DNA from: Silene conica
Lineage: Eukaryota > Streptophyta > Magnoliopsida > Caryophyllales > Caryophyllaceae
Assembly: GCA_029255685.2 (NCBI GenBank)
Contig: CM055319.2
Span: forward strand, 18,007,247-18,071,246
Reading direction: 5' to 3'
DNA: 64,000 bases
This document shows, in pieces, positions 38,951-49,949 of the stretch; position 1 is the first letter of the stretch, and each line of letters begins with the position of its first letter. The notes beneath the pieces were generated by a model, which saw only the letters and a list, made by a program, of their open reading frames with translations, ran no database searches and was not told the origin of the DNA. Position numbers and translations under genes: made by a program.

Positions 38951-40520
38951 TGATGAGCCCAAATTCGGTCATTATTTTCCCTTCTTTTCCTCTTATTTCG
39001 ATCCCGTTTCGCCCCCGTTTTGTGCGCTATTGCCTCTTTTTATGCCCGATATCTCTTTTCTACATGTTTGGTTGCCATTTTGTAGGACTTGAAGCGGGAA
39101 TGAAGAAACGGGAGCAAACGAGGTGAAATCTAAGCAAAAAGAGAAGAAAAGGAGCTGAAACGGCAAAGTGGGGTCCTCAGCCGGTCCGCCAGCTGGGAGC
39201 CCCTTCACCTATGATTTGAGGAAGAATTTTACAGTGCTTTGATTTTGGGTCCTCAGCCGGCAGCCGGCTGACCGGCTGGGACCCCCTCACCCTTGCCCTT
39301 ACTCTTTTCAAGACAGATTCTCAAGAATGCATCCCCAGCCGGTGGCCAACCGGCAGCCGGCCCACCGGCTGGCAGTACTTGGGCTTTGAAGAAAAATGAA
39401 GAAAAAATCAGAAGTTTGCATTTTGACTCTTAACCGGTTTCAGACCGGCAGCCGGTGGACCGGCTGAGAGTCATTTCTCAGATTTTCGCGCACTATATAA
39501 ACCCGCACTTACTCTATTTTCTTTAACACTTCTTTGACGCAACATTTGAGATATTTTCATACTTATTTTAGGGTTTTTACTGTTCCATTCATCTATACTT
39601 AGCCACCAAAAACTCTCTTAAGAATTTTAATCCTTTCTTAGATTTTAGTTTAATCTCATAGTTCTTGTTAATCATTCCTTAGTCCTAGAAGATCAATAGT
39701 TTACATTTGTAGTTTTGGGTGTATTTTGAAGATATTTGAGAGAATTCTTCATTTGTATCCAAGTTCATCACTTTAATCCAAGTATTGGTATAATCCTCCT
39801 TTCTCTTGTTTAGTATTTTCATTTGTTTACATTTATCTCAAGTTCTTTTTAATCTATTGCTTGTTTTTACCATTTTCCATAATGTTTATCATCAATTCCT
39901 CATTTGTTCAGGTTTCCTTCTTAATCATGTGTGAGTAGTTTCATTCTAGGGTTAGGGGTTTGCTTGGGTAGTTAGTAGCCATGAAACATGCTTAGGGTTA
40001 GTCTTGTTTTGCCTCTTTGGTTGAGTTTTCACATCTTGCATGTTACGTGTTCGACGAATTGCCTCAACGACGGTTGGGTATTAGTCTTCGCTATGTTTGC
40101 TTTAGACGATGGTCTTGAGTTTCATGAGCATGTTTATCCGTTAGGTTAGCTTGGTTTATAGCGAAAGCTAGGACTAGTCTTGACCTAAGGGTAGTCGACT
40201 CGAGAGAAGAGACGACCCTAAACTTACCATAGAAGTGACACAAGACCGTTATCTTACGTTTGGCTATCGACTTACCTAAGTGACCCCCGACACCCTAGTT
40301 CTCCTTATCATCAATTTAATCTTAACATATTTGCCTTCATTTATCTTTAGTTGTTAGTCATTTCAAAACCAAACTATTACCCCCGACTTAGGCTTTAATT
40401 CGAACTTAACTATTCAATTTCCCCACCATTTTCGCGTCCGACCCCGAACTAAGTACTACTCTTTTTCGGGTTTAAAAATCTTGTTTGAAGGCCGGTAGTG
40501 ACGGCAAATTCCGGCCATCA
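38951..40520 (+). mobile_element. Probable solo LTR inserted in the old Copia (edges approximate)
   Basis: The block starts about TGATGAGCCCAAATTCGG and ends about AAATTCCGGCCATCA. It has LTR-like composition: a TATATAA promoter-like site at about 39,494 and long T-rich untranslated-like sequence. No internal retrotransposon genes accompany it. A clear target duplication was not found, so the edges and the class (possibly a Ty3/Gypsy type) are uncertain. 39,170-39,470 carries four diverged copies of an AGCCGG/CCGGCT repeat. Confidence 0.4.
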
Positions 40521-40865
40521 AAATCACATAAAAGCATTTTAAAAAACATGTTTGATTAAGAACAAAAGGAGGACTTGGGTTGAAAACCAAGTCATAAATA
40601 TTACAACCATTGTTTCAACAAGATTCTTGTCGTACAAGAAATACAAAGTTCTTAAATTAAAATGCAAAATGAAAGAAGACATCAAAATGAAAAAAATAGA
40701 GCCATGCTCTTTATGTCTTCAATCTTGGATGCTACCATAGCCATCCATGGAAGGAACTTCAAGCGTCCTTCTCCTTCTCCTTGCCTTTGTCTTTGGTAGG
40801 AGCCCCTTTAAAACAATTTATAAACGGGTAAGAATCAATAACTTGTATCAATATACAAAAATTGA

Positions 40866-41786
40866 TTAAATAACATGAATTAGACGAGAATTAATATCTA
40901 CTGCAAGAATCTTTCCGGCTTTGAGGTCATGGAGATACTTCGGGCAATTGCGCTTCCAATGCCCCATCTTAGTGCAATAATGACACTTGTCTTCAACCTT
41001 TGACGACGACGAAGAAGCACCTTTCGTAAAAGTCTTCTCCTTATGAGATGCGGGTTTGAAGGCTTTGACATTTTTACCCTTGTTAGCCTTCCGCTTAAAC
41101 TTCCCCTTGCTTTTCTTCTCGATATTTAGTACATCCTTCGTGGAACTCTCATTAAGTCCCATATCCCTCTCCGCTTGGACTAACATCTTATGTAACTCGT
41201 CCAAGGAGGTTTCTTGATTACGCATGTTATAGTTTACCCGAAACTGAACATACGATTTCACTTTGTTGAGGGAGTGAAGAATTTTGTCAATAATAAGCGA
41301 GTCGGGAACATTCACCCCTTGCAACTTCAAGGTTTCGGCTAGCTCAACCATTTTGAGCACATGAGGATTAATCCTTTGACCTTCCTTTAAGGTCAAATCA
41401 AAGAAGGCGGAGGCCGCCTCATATTGGATCACCCTAGGAGCTTGCGAAAACATGGTCGCAACTCTAGTATAAATCTCATTACCCGTGGCTAACTTAATCA
41501 TTCTTCTTTGGAGATCCGGCTCCATCGAAAATATAAGCACGTTCTTAAGAGCATGTGACTCCTTTATGTAGGTCTCATAGGCCTCACGAGTCGCCTCCGA
41601 TGAACGAGGACCGGGAGTGGGAGGAGCGGCAATGGTAAGATAACGAGTCTTATCGTCAGCTTCCGCGGCCAACACTAATTGGGCGTCCCAATCCTTAAAA
41701 TTGGCGCCATGCTTCTCAAGCTTGCAACGATCCATAAAGGACTGAAGCCAGGAAACGTGTGGGAGTGGTGGAGCGATATTTGCCAT
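40866..41786 (-). CDS. Copia gag-only ORF (non-autonomous element), 306 aa
   Basis: An intact 306-codon frame starts MANIAPPLPHVSWLQSFMDR. It encodes a Copia-type Gag (UBN2-like) with EAASAFFDLTLKEGQRINPH and a basic Lys-rich stretch, then a CCHC knuckle CHYCTKMGHWKRNC at about residues 269-282. It ends HDLKAGKILAVDINSRLIHVI. The inner Copia polyprotein has the same order (CHHCHKTGHWRRSC then EDIKAGRVTP...FIHMIEI) and goes straight on into protease. Here a stop codon falls exactly where protease would begin, and no protease, integrase or RT follows. It is therefore a gag-only element whose product could assemble particles; mobilisation would need pol from a relative. That last point is inference. 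Confidence 0.75.
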   Translation of the reverse strand: MANIAPPLPHVSWLQSFMDRCKLEKHGANFKDWDAQLVLAAEADDKTRYLTIAAPPTPGPRSSEATREAYETYIKESHALKNVLIFSMEPDLQRRMIKLATGNEIYTRVATMFSQAPRVIQYEAASAFFDLTLKEGQRINPHVLKMVELAETLKLQGVNVPDSLIIDKILHSLNKVKSYVQFRVNYNMRNQETSLDELHKMLVQAERDMGLNESSTKDVLNIEKKSKGKFKRKANKGKNVKAFKPASHKEKTFTKGASSSSSKVEDKCHYCTKMGHWKRNCPKYLHDLKAGKILAVDINSRLIHVI

Positions 41787-42173
41787 TGACGATCGAAGGT
41801 TGAAAATGAACTACAAATGAAAATAAAGGAATTAAAACATAATTATCGTTTTTTAATAATTAAATTAAACTTGTAAATTTTAAACAAGTTAAACATATAT
41901 ACTTAATGATCTATTACCCAAATAAGTAAATGATCCCGAGACCCAAATACACACTAACTCGGGTACGGTTTAGCCGATACATCCCTCATTAATTAATATG
42001 ACTCGGTAGATTAACCCCTTAATCAATTCTACTTTTAGAATTCTCGGTCGATAAAATTACACTAATTCTTATCTTAGCCCGAACTTATTACCACTACGTT
42101 GGCTCGAATACCTTCGTCGAGATCAACCAAATTTCGAGAACGTAATCATATTACCCCACTTCACCAACGTAAT
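41787..42173 (-). other. Leader of the gag-only Copia, left of the Sirevirus-like insertion
   Basis: Non-coding. It continues at 62,295 after removal of the inserted element. Blocks with GGTTTAGCCGAT and TCGGTCGATAAAATT parallel the inner Copia leader at 59,100-59,200. Confidence 0.55.
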
Positions 42174-43662
42174 TGTTGAACCATATATTCAAATATATAT
42201 ATAGTATATATATATTTATGTTTTGATAATGACAAGTCTAGCTATTTATATATTATATACTCGTATGTATAATCGTGTGCTAAGTGTACAGAACATTAGT
42301 AACAAGATCTAATCTATCAAGTATAAAAGATTCAAGCATATTAGTCAATGAATTGACTAAGTCGAAGATTGATAGAAGATCACAAGCGCGCATAATGAAC
42401 TAAAGTTATATTCATCAACTATAGCTTTAGTACAAGATTGATTCTAGTTATAGCCCGTAGCTATAACTCTATATCATGAAGAAATGATCGGAATATATAT
42501 GTGTTTGAGTTGAAACGATTGTTTCTATATTAGTGTCGTGTAGAATTAGTGTTTAATTGGTATTCTATTTTAATAAATAGAATTGTTAATCTTAATAGGA
42601 TTATATAAAATATCTTTAAGTTAAATAAGGAATAAATAATTGTCTTATGAGATAATTATTTATTACTAAAATAAACTAAGGATTTTTTATATGATTTTAA
42701 TTGTCAAAATATATAATCTAAGATATGGTTTGTTTCGATTTTTGGAAAACGTGTAACATGTCACGTTTCTATAAATCGTGAAGGGTTTATTTAAATAAAT
42801 ATTATGTATTTATTTAATGTCCTAAACTAACTAAGATTATATTATGGTAATATATTTTATTATCTTTGACATGGTTTAGGAAGTTGATTTAATAAGGATA
42901 CTAATTGTTTATTATATAAAGATCTTTCCTAAATATGAATTAGGAAATTGATTCCTTATATAATACTTATAGTATATTATTAAATCTTTCCTAAATATAT
43001 TAAGATTAGATTTAAGGTAGTATTACTAAAAGACTAGTATTCTAGTCTTAGTAATATTCCTAAATCATCTAGGGTTTGAATTACCTAGATACATATTCTA
43101 TATAAATAGACTACCTATGACACATTAATACATACAAAACACACACACATATCTACACGCAAATCGAGAGAACCGCCGTTCATATATTCTTCAAGATCGA
43201 GCTTATCATTGTCATATCCGATTCAAGATTCAAGTGCTCAAGCATTGATCTTATTCATTCAAGATTGTGACACCAAGAAAACATTGAAGACTTTATCTTA
43301 TTAACGTAAGATAGATCGAGTATTTAGCGGTACTCATTGTAAGACAAATATTTAACGGTATTTGTCGAAGCTAGATATTTAACGGTATCTAGATAGAGTT
43401 GTGACTAACATCAAAGTCGAACGAGTAGGGTTGATAAAATTGTAATCCAGAGTTGGTACTAATTTTATTAATCGAGAATAGTGGACGTAGGTCTCAGAGT
43501 GTGAGACTGAACCACTTCAAAAATATCGTGTCTCTCTTTGTTACTTGCTCTACTCAACGATCATCATACAAACTTACACACATCGAAAAAAATTTAAAAA
43601 GAAGGCATACTCAATTCAACCCCCCCCCCCTTCTTGAGTATATCATATCAATAGACTCTTCA
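42174..43662 (+). repeat. 5' LTR of the Sirevirus-like element (1,489 bp)
   Basis: It starts TGTTGAACCATATATTC and ends ...ATCAATAGACTCTTCA. It contains two adjacent hairpins: CTAAAGTTATA...TATAGCTTTAG (42,400-42,430) and a perfect GTTATAGC-CCGTA-GCTATAAC (42,447-42,467). A TATATAAATAGA promoter-like block lies at about 43,100. Near the end three diverged copies of TATTTA(A/G)CGGTA are spaced about 30 bases apart, followed by an 11-base poly-C. Confidence 0.93.
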
Positions 43663-43664
43663 AT

Positions 43665-43676
43665 TGGTATCAGAGC
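43665..43676 (+). promoter_or_regulatory. Primer binding site (initiator tRNA-Met)
   Basis: TGGTATCAGAGC follows the 5' LTR after a two-base spacer. It is complementary to the 3' end of initiator methionine tRNA, the usual Copia primer. Confidence 0.9.
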
Positions 43677-43749
43677 CTCGTGCTCTTGATCGCCTAGCCG
43701 CGTGAGTTTTGATCCTTCTATTGATTCTATATTATATACTCTTTCATCA

Positions 43750-46089
43750 ATGGATTCCAAGCATCTCAAGTGCCCTATCTTCGATGGCAAAAACTATAGT
43801 TTATGGAAAAATATGATGACTCATTACATCAAGGGTTGTGATTGGGAATGTTGGAAGATCATCCAAACTGGACCAAAGAAGATCTTGGTAGCCGCCGCCA
43901 ATGGAACAACCTATGAAAAGATGGAAAGCGATTATGTGGAAAGTGACTACAAAATTGCAGAGAAAAACTCTAAGGCCATGAGCCTCCTACAGAACGGTAT
44001 GATAACCTCAAAATTTGATAGATTCTCATCTTGTAGTTCCGCTAAGGAAATATGGGATAGTCTCGAACTTGCTTATGAAGAAACATCCGCAGTCAGGAAA
44101 CATCGTATAGACTTGCTCGTTCAAAGATATGAACTTTTCAATATGGAAAAGAATGAATCTATTGATAGCATGTCTGCACGATTTTCTTGTATTATTAATG
44201 AACTGCGGAACCTTGGCAAAAAGATCGATTCTGAGGATATCATTCGTAAGATTCTTAGGAGTCTCACCAAAAAGTGGCAACCTAAGGTCACGGCCATAGA
44301 GGAAGCACGTGACTTATCTAAAATCACTTACCAAGAATTGATTGGATCCTTAATGGCACATGAGATCATACTAAATAAAAATGATGATGATCCCAAAGGA
44401 AAGGGAGTCGCCCTACAAGCCTCCACAAGTGAAGTGTGCGAAGAAGAACTAGAAGACGAGACAGTTCTATTCGCAAGACGTTTTAAAAAGGCTGTCTTCA
44501 AGGGAAGATACAAAAACCCTAACAACAAAACAGTCGACAAAAAGAAAACTGACACAAAACAAACATTCTTCAAAAGAGGATGTTTCAAATGTGGTCAACA
44601 AGACCACATGATCAAAGACTGTCCAAGTTGGGACAAAATCAAAGACAAGTCAAAAAGAGAAAAGACCAAAACGGAGTTCAAGAAAGTAATGCTTGCGTCG
44701 TGTTGGGGAGAATTAGAATCCGAGGATGACGAGGACTCAGGAGAAGATGAGGTAGCAAACCTATGCCTAAGCAACGTCAGCCTAGATCTAATCTCAAACG
44801 ACAACAACGAAGACGACGCATCCCATATGTGTCTCCTTGGAGAATCCGACTCAGACTACGACGACGACGATGAAGAGGTAAATTTTCTTCAACTCAAAAG
44901 TCAAGTTAAAAATTTATCTAAAGCTATGTTGGTTAAATACTTTGAGAAAACCCTAGAACAATGTCATGAACAAAGTCTTGAGTTAGATGACTTGAAAGAA
45001 CAGATCCTTGATATTGCTGAGGAAAATCAACTTCTAAAGGCCAAAGCTAAGAAACTGAAATCCAAAATAAGCATTGAAGCAAATGCTAAGTTGGAAACAG
45101 TTATGTCTGAGAAAAAGGTTCTTGAGTCTAAAGTTATAGCTAATGAAGCTATAACCTCAAAACTAAAACTCAACATTAAAGAGCTTCAATCTAAAGTTAT
45201 AGCTAATGAAGCTATAACTTCAGAATTAAGAAAGGCTAATGAGCGCCTTAAGTCAGAATCTTCGATTATGGTCGAAGATGAGACTCATCTGGAAGAAGTT
45301 GAGATTCTCAAAAGCAAAATTATGGATCTAGAATTCAATCTATCTAAAATCAAGAAGGAACATGCCAAAATTGTGTCCGACTTTCATAAAGACATTCAAA
45401 ACCTAAAAGAGTCTAACAACACTGACCACAGTGAATGTAAGAAAGAAATAGACTCCCTAAAAGACCTCCTTCTTCATGCTCGGAAGGTTCACGACAAATG
45501 GGAAGGAAGCACTAACGTTCTAAACTTCCTAACTGAACAATCCGACAACAACATGAAGATGGGATTAGGTCACGAATGTTATGGAAGAAGGGATCACTCA
45601 AAGTGTAAACAAAGTCCAACAGATAGAGACTTTAGAAGAAGAAAATATGCCGACCTTCCTGAGTATTTAATATGCACTTACTGTGGCCATACTGGACACC
45701 TCCGAGAAAACTGTGTAAAACACGCACAAGATTTTAAAACCGGAGTCAAGTTTGTTAAATCCTTAGGAATTCCAAACGACACTATTTCTGTCTCTAATAG
45801 TGATGATAATAAAACCGAGGAAAGAAACATTGACCACAGATGGTTCTATGACATGACATTTGACTACGAAGAAAAGAAAAATAGAACCAAACAAACTCCT
45901 CAACAAGCAACACACAAAAATCGGTCACCTAGAGTCCAAACTAAGACCTACACAAAAACATCAAAACCCAACTACTACCAATATAGAAAGACCTATGTAA
46001 GACAAGTCTGGGTTAAAAAGGAAAATGTATTTGTGATTACTAACAACAAAGGACCCAAGTATGCTTGGGTACCTAAATCCTGTCTTTGA
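43750..46089 (+). CDS. gag: Sirevirus-like Gag, 779 aa
   Basis: The first ATG of the open frame ([20 protein letters not shown]) is taken as the start; the frame is open from 43,702 without ATG. Residues about 1-230 form the Copia Gag (UBN2-type) domain. A CCHC knuckle [14 protein letters not shown] lies near residue 277. Then come an acidic Asp/Glu-rich stretch and a long coiled coil (about residues 390-600) that includes a 21-aa duplication around [12 protein letters not shown] second knuckle [14 protein letters not shown] lies near residue 641. The protein would package the RNA in virus-like particles. It is far longer than ordinary Copia Gags (about 300 aa), as in Sireviruses. The frame ends in TGA at 46,087-46,089 and overlaps the pol frame by a few bases. 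Confidence 0.9.
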   Translation: MDSKHLKCPIFDGKNYSLWKNMMTHYIKGCDWECWKIIQTGPKKILVAAANGTTYEKMESDYVESDYKIAEKNSKAMSLLQNGMITSKFDRFSSCSSAKEIWDSLELAYEETSAVRKHRIDLLVQRYELFNMEKNESIDSMSARFSCIINELRNLGKKIDSEDIIRKILRSLTKKWQPKVTAIEEARDLSKITYQELIGSLMAHEIILNKNDDDPKGKGVALQASTSEVCEEELEDETVLFARRFKKAVFKGRYKNPNNKTVDKKKTDTKQTFFKRGCFKCGQQDHMIKDCPSWDKIKDKSKREKTKTEFKKVMLASCWGELESEDDEDSGEDEVANLCLSNVSLDLISNDNNEDDASHMCLLGESDSDYDDDDEEVNFLQLKSQVKNLSKAMLVKYFEKTLEQCHEQSLELDDLKEQILDIAEENQLLKAKAKKLKSKISIEANAKLETVMSEKKVLESKVIANEAITSKLKLNIKELQSKVIANEAITSELRKANERLKSESSIMVEDETHLEEVEILKSKIMDLEFNLSKIKKEHAKIVSDFHKDIQNLKESNNTDHSECKKEIDSLKDLLLHARKVHDKWEGSTNVLNFLTEQSDNNMKMGLGHECYGRRDHSKCKQSPTDRDFRRRKYADLPEYLICTYCGHTGHLRENCVKHAQDFKTGVKFVKSLGIPNDTISVSNSDDNKTEERNIDHRWFYDMTFDYEEKKNRTKQTPQQATHKNRSPRVQTKTYTKTSKPNYYQYRKTYVRQVWVKKENVFVITNNKGPKYAWVPKSCL

Positions 46090-49000
46090 AATTATTTGTG
46101 CAGTTTATCGCCAAGGAAAATAACCTATGGTATCTCGACAGTGGATGCTCAAGACATATGACAGGCGACGTAAATCTATTCCAAACCCTAAAACCGTTTG
46201 ACGGAGGTAAAGTCACATTTGGTGATAACAAAAAGGGAAAGATCATCGGAATTGGTAAGATAGGTATTTCATCCTCTCATGCAATAAATGATGTATACCT
46301 TGTAAGTGGTCTCAAACACAATCTTATCAGTATATCTCAATTATGTGACAAAGGAAATAAAGTGGTTTTTCACTCAGATATATGCCGTATTATCCTAGAA
46401 GGCACCAGTAAAGTAATACTTGAAGGTCATAGGATGAAAAATGTTTATATGATTGATTTAAATGTTGTACCTACTGATTCTCTATCATGCATGAAAGTTA
46501 CGTTAGATGATCCATGTCTATGGCACAAGAGATTTGGTCATATTAGCTCACCTATTCTAAGTAAGCTGAAAAGATGGGACTTGGTCGAAGGTCTTCCAAA
46601 GATCAAATTTGATCAAGAAAAGATGTGTGACACATGTGCACGATGTAAACACGTCAGATCATCCTTTAAGCCCAAAAGAGTGGTAAGCACAGAACAAGCT
46701 CTTGAACTAGTACACATGGATCTATGTGGCCCTATGAAGGTAAGAAGCAGAGGTGGTTCTAGGTACGTTTTCGTTCTAGTTGATGATTACTCTAGATTTG
46801 TTTGGCCAATCTTTCTTCATTCTAAAGACGAAACATTCGATGAATTTGTTAGTCTCATGAAACTTGTCCAAAACAAATATAAATCAAACCTAGTAACAAT
46901 CCGTACTGATCATGGAACTGAGTTCGACAATCATGCTTTTATTAAGTTCTGTAAAACCAATGGTGTTGGACATAACTTCTCGGCCCCTAGAACCCCACAA
47001 CAAAATGGAGTCGTAGAACGAATGAACAGAACCCTAGAAGACATGGCTCGAACAATGCTTCTTTGCAGTGGCCTACCTAGAAACTTTTGGGCTGAGGCTA
47101 TAAGTACAGCTTGCTATATTCATAACCGTGCTATGATTAGACCTATCCTTAAAAAGACTCCTTATGAACTTCTTCGTGGTCGTAAACCAAACATATCTCA
47201 TTTAAGATGCTTTGGTAGTAAATGCTTTGTTCACAACAATGTTAAAAACAGATTAAGCAAATTCGACCCTAGAAGTGATGAAGCAATCTTTATAGGATAT
47301 TCAGATCATAGTAAAGCCTACAAAGTTTTCAACAAACGTACTTTATGCATAGAGGAAAGTATTCATGTTATCTTTGATGAGAATAATATCTTCGATAAGC
47401 CATTACAGGATATAGAGGAAAACCTAGACGAACCTGATTTCAGGTTATCAAGGGAAGATCCTCCTGAAATGGAAATTGAAGAAGGAGAACCTCAAGGAAC
47501 TCATGATGAACTCAACTTGGGAGAAAATGGTGCGAGAGATGAAACTACAGTTGATGATACTGTAGATAACTCTCAAACCAATGACTCGGAACCCAGAGTT
47601 ACAGCTAATGAAGCTGTAACTTTGAATCAAAACCAAAGGGAAGAGGCTAGAGTTATACCTGACCCTACTATAAACCCAGGTTTGGATTCAGGGGGAATAA
47701 GTCAAGATCCCGAGTCAAGTTCAGGGAATGCAAATGATCAATCAAGGAACTGGAGATACAAAGGCTCTCATCCTTTGGACAATGTCATAGGAAGCCTGAC
47801 AGATGGAGTTCAAACTCGAAGGAGCTTAAATAACTTTTGCTCATTCTACTCCTTTCTCTCCACCATTGAACCTTCAAATATCAAGGAAGCTCTCGCAGAA
47901 CCAGACTGGATAGTTGCCATGCAAGAAGAACTCCAGCAATTTGAAAGAAACAAAGTTTGGCATCTTGTTCCTCGACCTAAGGACAGAACTGTCATTGGAA
48001 CTAGATGGGTATTCAGAAACAAATTGGATGACACTGGAGTCATTGTGCGAAACAAGGCCAGACTAGTAGTTCAAGGATACAACCAACAGGAAGGGATCGA
48101 TTATGACGAAACCTTTGCTCCTGTTGCTCGTCTTGAGGCAATAAGACTACTCATTGCATTTGCAGCACACAAGGGAATGAAGCTTTTTCAGATGGACGTT
48201 AAGACAGCATTTCTTAATGGCTATCTCCAAGAGGAAGTATTTGTTGAACAACCTCCTGGATTTCCTGACAGCAAACTCAAGGATCATGTATTCAAATTGG
48301 ACAAAGCACTATATGGTCTGAAACAAGCACCTAGGGCATGGTACGACAGATTATCAAAGTTCCTATTGGAGAGTGGATTCAAGAGAGGGTCTGTGGATAA
48401 AACCCTATTTCTTAAAAGCGAAAACTCAGATCTACTAGTTGTTCAGATCTATGTTGACGATATTATTTTTGGCTCAACTAATAAAAAGTTGTGCAAGTAC
48501 TTCTCTGAGTTGATGACTTCTGAGTTCGAGATGAGTATGATGGGAGAACTAAAGTTCTTCCTTGGACTTCAAATACAACAAACTGAAGAAGGAATCAAAG
48601 TTCATCAACAAAAATACGTCAAGGAGTTACTAAAGAAATTTGGAATGGAAACCTCTCATGCAATGCCTACTCCAATGGTCACAGATAAGAAGCTAACCAA
48701 AGACGAAGATGGTAAATCTGTAAACGAAACAACTTACCGAGGTATGATTGGCTCACTTCTTTATCTTACAGCAAGTCGTCCAGATATAATGTTTAGTGTC
48801 TGTGTTTGTGCGAGATTCCAATCTGCACCAAAAGAATCACACATAATTGCAGTTAAAAGAATATTAAGATACCTAATCGGAACCTCAAAATTATATCTAT
48901 GGTATCCTATGGACTGTAACTTTAACCTAGTAGGATATTCAGATGCGGACTATGCAGGATGTTCATTAGACAGAAAAAGTACCTCCGGACTTGCTACCTT

Positions 49001-49394
49001 TGTAGGTCCTTGTATTATATCTTGGGGATCCAAGAAACAAAATTCTGTCGCTCTCTCAACTGCTGAAGCAGAATATATTGCAGCCGCACTGGTATGTTCT
49101 CAACTTTTATGGTTAAAGCAACAGTTACATGATTATGGTGTTGATGTTGGATGTGTGCCTATATTATGTGATAATACGAGTGTTATAATTATATCTAAAA
49201 ACCCAGCCCAGCACTCGAGAACTAAACATATTGAAATTAGACACCACTTTCTAAGAGACCATGTTGAAAAGAAAAATATAAAATTGGAATTTTGTAGTAC
49301 AGAAAAACAGTGGGCAGATATCTTCACTAAACCATTGGCTAGAGAACGCTTTGAGACTTTGCGATTGGAAATTGGTTTAATCGGTGGCACCTAA
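46077..49394 (+). CDS. pol: Sirevirus-like Pol polyprotein, about 1,100 aa
   Basis: The frame opens after TAA at 46,074-46,076 and overlaps the end of gag in the -1 frame; no ATG occurs before the protease motif. Domains in order: protease ([14 protein letters not shown]), GAG-pre-integrase ([10 protein letters not shown]), integrase (HMDLCGPM, then RTDHGTEFD, then [12 protein letters not shown] with the D,D,E residues), RT ([21 protein letters not shown] and YVDDIIFG at about residue 790) and RNase H ([27 protein letters not shown]). There is no internal stop or frameshift and the catalytic residues are present, so the protein should be functional if translated. Translation needs a frameshift or another route because pol has no start codon of its own. 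Confidence 0.92.
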   Translation: MLSLKLFVQFIAKENNLWYLDSGCSRHMTGDVNLFQTLKPFDGGKVTFGDNKKGKIIGIGKIGISSSHAINDVYLVSGLKHNLISISQLCDKGNKVVFHSDICRIILEGTSKVILEGHRMKNVYMIDLNVVPTDSLSCMKVTLDDPCLWHKRFGHISSPILSKLKRWDLVEGLPKIKFDQEKMCDTCARCKHVRSSFKPKRVVSTEQALELVHMDLCGPMKVRSRGGSRYVFVLVDDYSRFVWPIFLHSKDETFDEFVSLMKLVQNKYKSNLVTIRTDHGTEFDNHAFIKFCKTNGVGHNFSAPRTPQQNGVVERMNRTLEDMARTMLLCSGLPRNFWAEAISTACYIHNRAMIRPILKKTPYELLRGRKPNISHLRCFGSKCFVHNNVKNRLSKFDPRSDEAIFIGYSDHSKAYKVFNKRTLCIEESIHVIFDENNIFDKPLQDIEENLDEPDFRLSREDPPEMEIEEGEPQGTHDELNLGENGARDETTVDDTVDNSQTNDSEPRVTANEAVTLNQNQREEARVIPDPTINPGLDSGGISQDPESSSGNANDQSRNWRYKGSHPLDNVIGSLTDGVQTRRSLNNFCSFYSFLSTIEPSNIKEALAEPDWIVAMQEELQQFERNKVWHLVPRPKDRTVIGTRWVFRNKLDDTGVIVRNKARLVVQGYNQQEGIDYDETFAPVARLEAIRLLIAFAAHKGMKLFQMDVKTAFLNGYLQEEVFVEQPPGFPDSKLKDHVFKLDKALYGLKQAPRAWYDRLSKFLLESGFKRGSVDKTLFLKSENSDLLVVQIYVDDIIFGSTNKKLCKYFSELMTSEFEMSMMGELKFFLGLQIQQTEEGIKVHQQKYVKELLKKFGMETSHAMPTPMVTDKKLTKDEDGKSVNETTYRGMIGSLLYLTASRPDIMFSVCVCARFQSAPKESHIIAVKRILRYLIGTSKLYLWYPMDCNFNLVGYSDADYAGCSLDRKSTSGLATFVGPCIISWGSKKQNSVALSTAEAEYIAAALVCSQLLWLKQQLHDYGVDVGCVPILCDNTSVIIISKNPAQHSRTKHIEIRHHFLRDHVEKKNIKLEFCSTEKQWADIFTKPLARERFETLRLEIGLIGGT

Positions 49395-49949
49395 TCAAAT
49401 CTTAAAAGCAAAAATAACCCAATGATTGACTACGGTTTAGATGAGATTATATGACTGTGTCCGTATACTCCGCTGCATGTGTATGTATATATTCGATGAT
49501 AAATTCTGTGATTATAGTTATATTATATGATTTACATATGAATGTGTGCACAATCGATCTCACAATAATATTACGTCACATATTATAAAATTTCCCCACA
49601 ACATACATATTACAATATATACAAAATGATAATATTCAAATTTTACAAAAATAAAAATAAACTCACCAAATTATCACACAAATTATGTGTGTTGGTCCCC
49701 ACTGCCACGTCTCACAACCACCTAGCCCCACTAATACCTGCCACGTGCCCCCCCTACTAATTACCTAGCTTTTGACTTTTTACCCTCCCACAATTATTAC
49801 CCAACTCCCTTAAACTTACCAAAACTCACCTCCTTTACTCTCCTTCTTACCGTCCCAAACCTCCATAAACCTTAAATCCCCATCACCATTAAAACTCACC
49901 GAAACCTCCGCCATAATTTCAACCCAAAACCACCACTAACATCCCCACA
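49395..49949 (+). other. Non-coding spacer between pol and the third ORF
   Basis: AT-rich first half, then a C-rich segment (CCCCACTGCCACG, CACGTGCCCCCCC, many ACC/CCA runs) that leads into the third ORF. This is probably its leader; a splice acceptor or a separate promoter might lie here. No TATA box is obvious. Confidence 0.4.

Noticed and set aside
44026..44807. Minus ORFs within the Sirevirus-like gag
   Set aside because: Antisense shadows of a long, domain-bearing plus frame.
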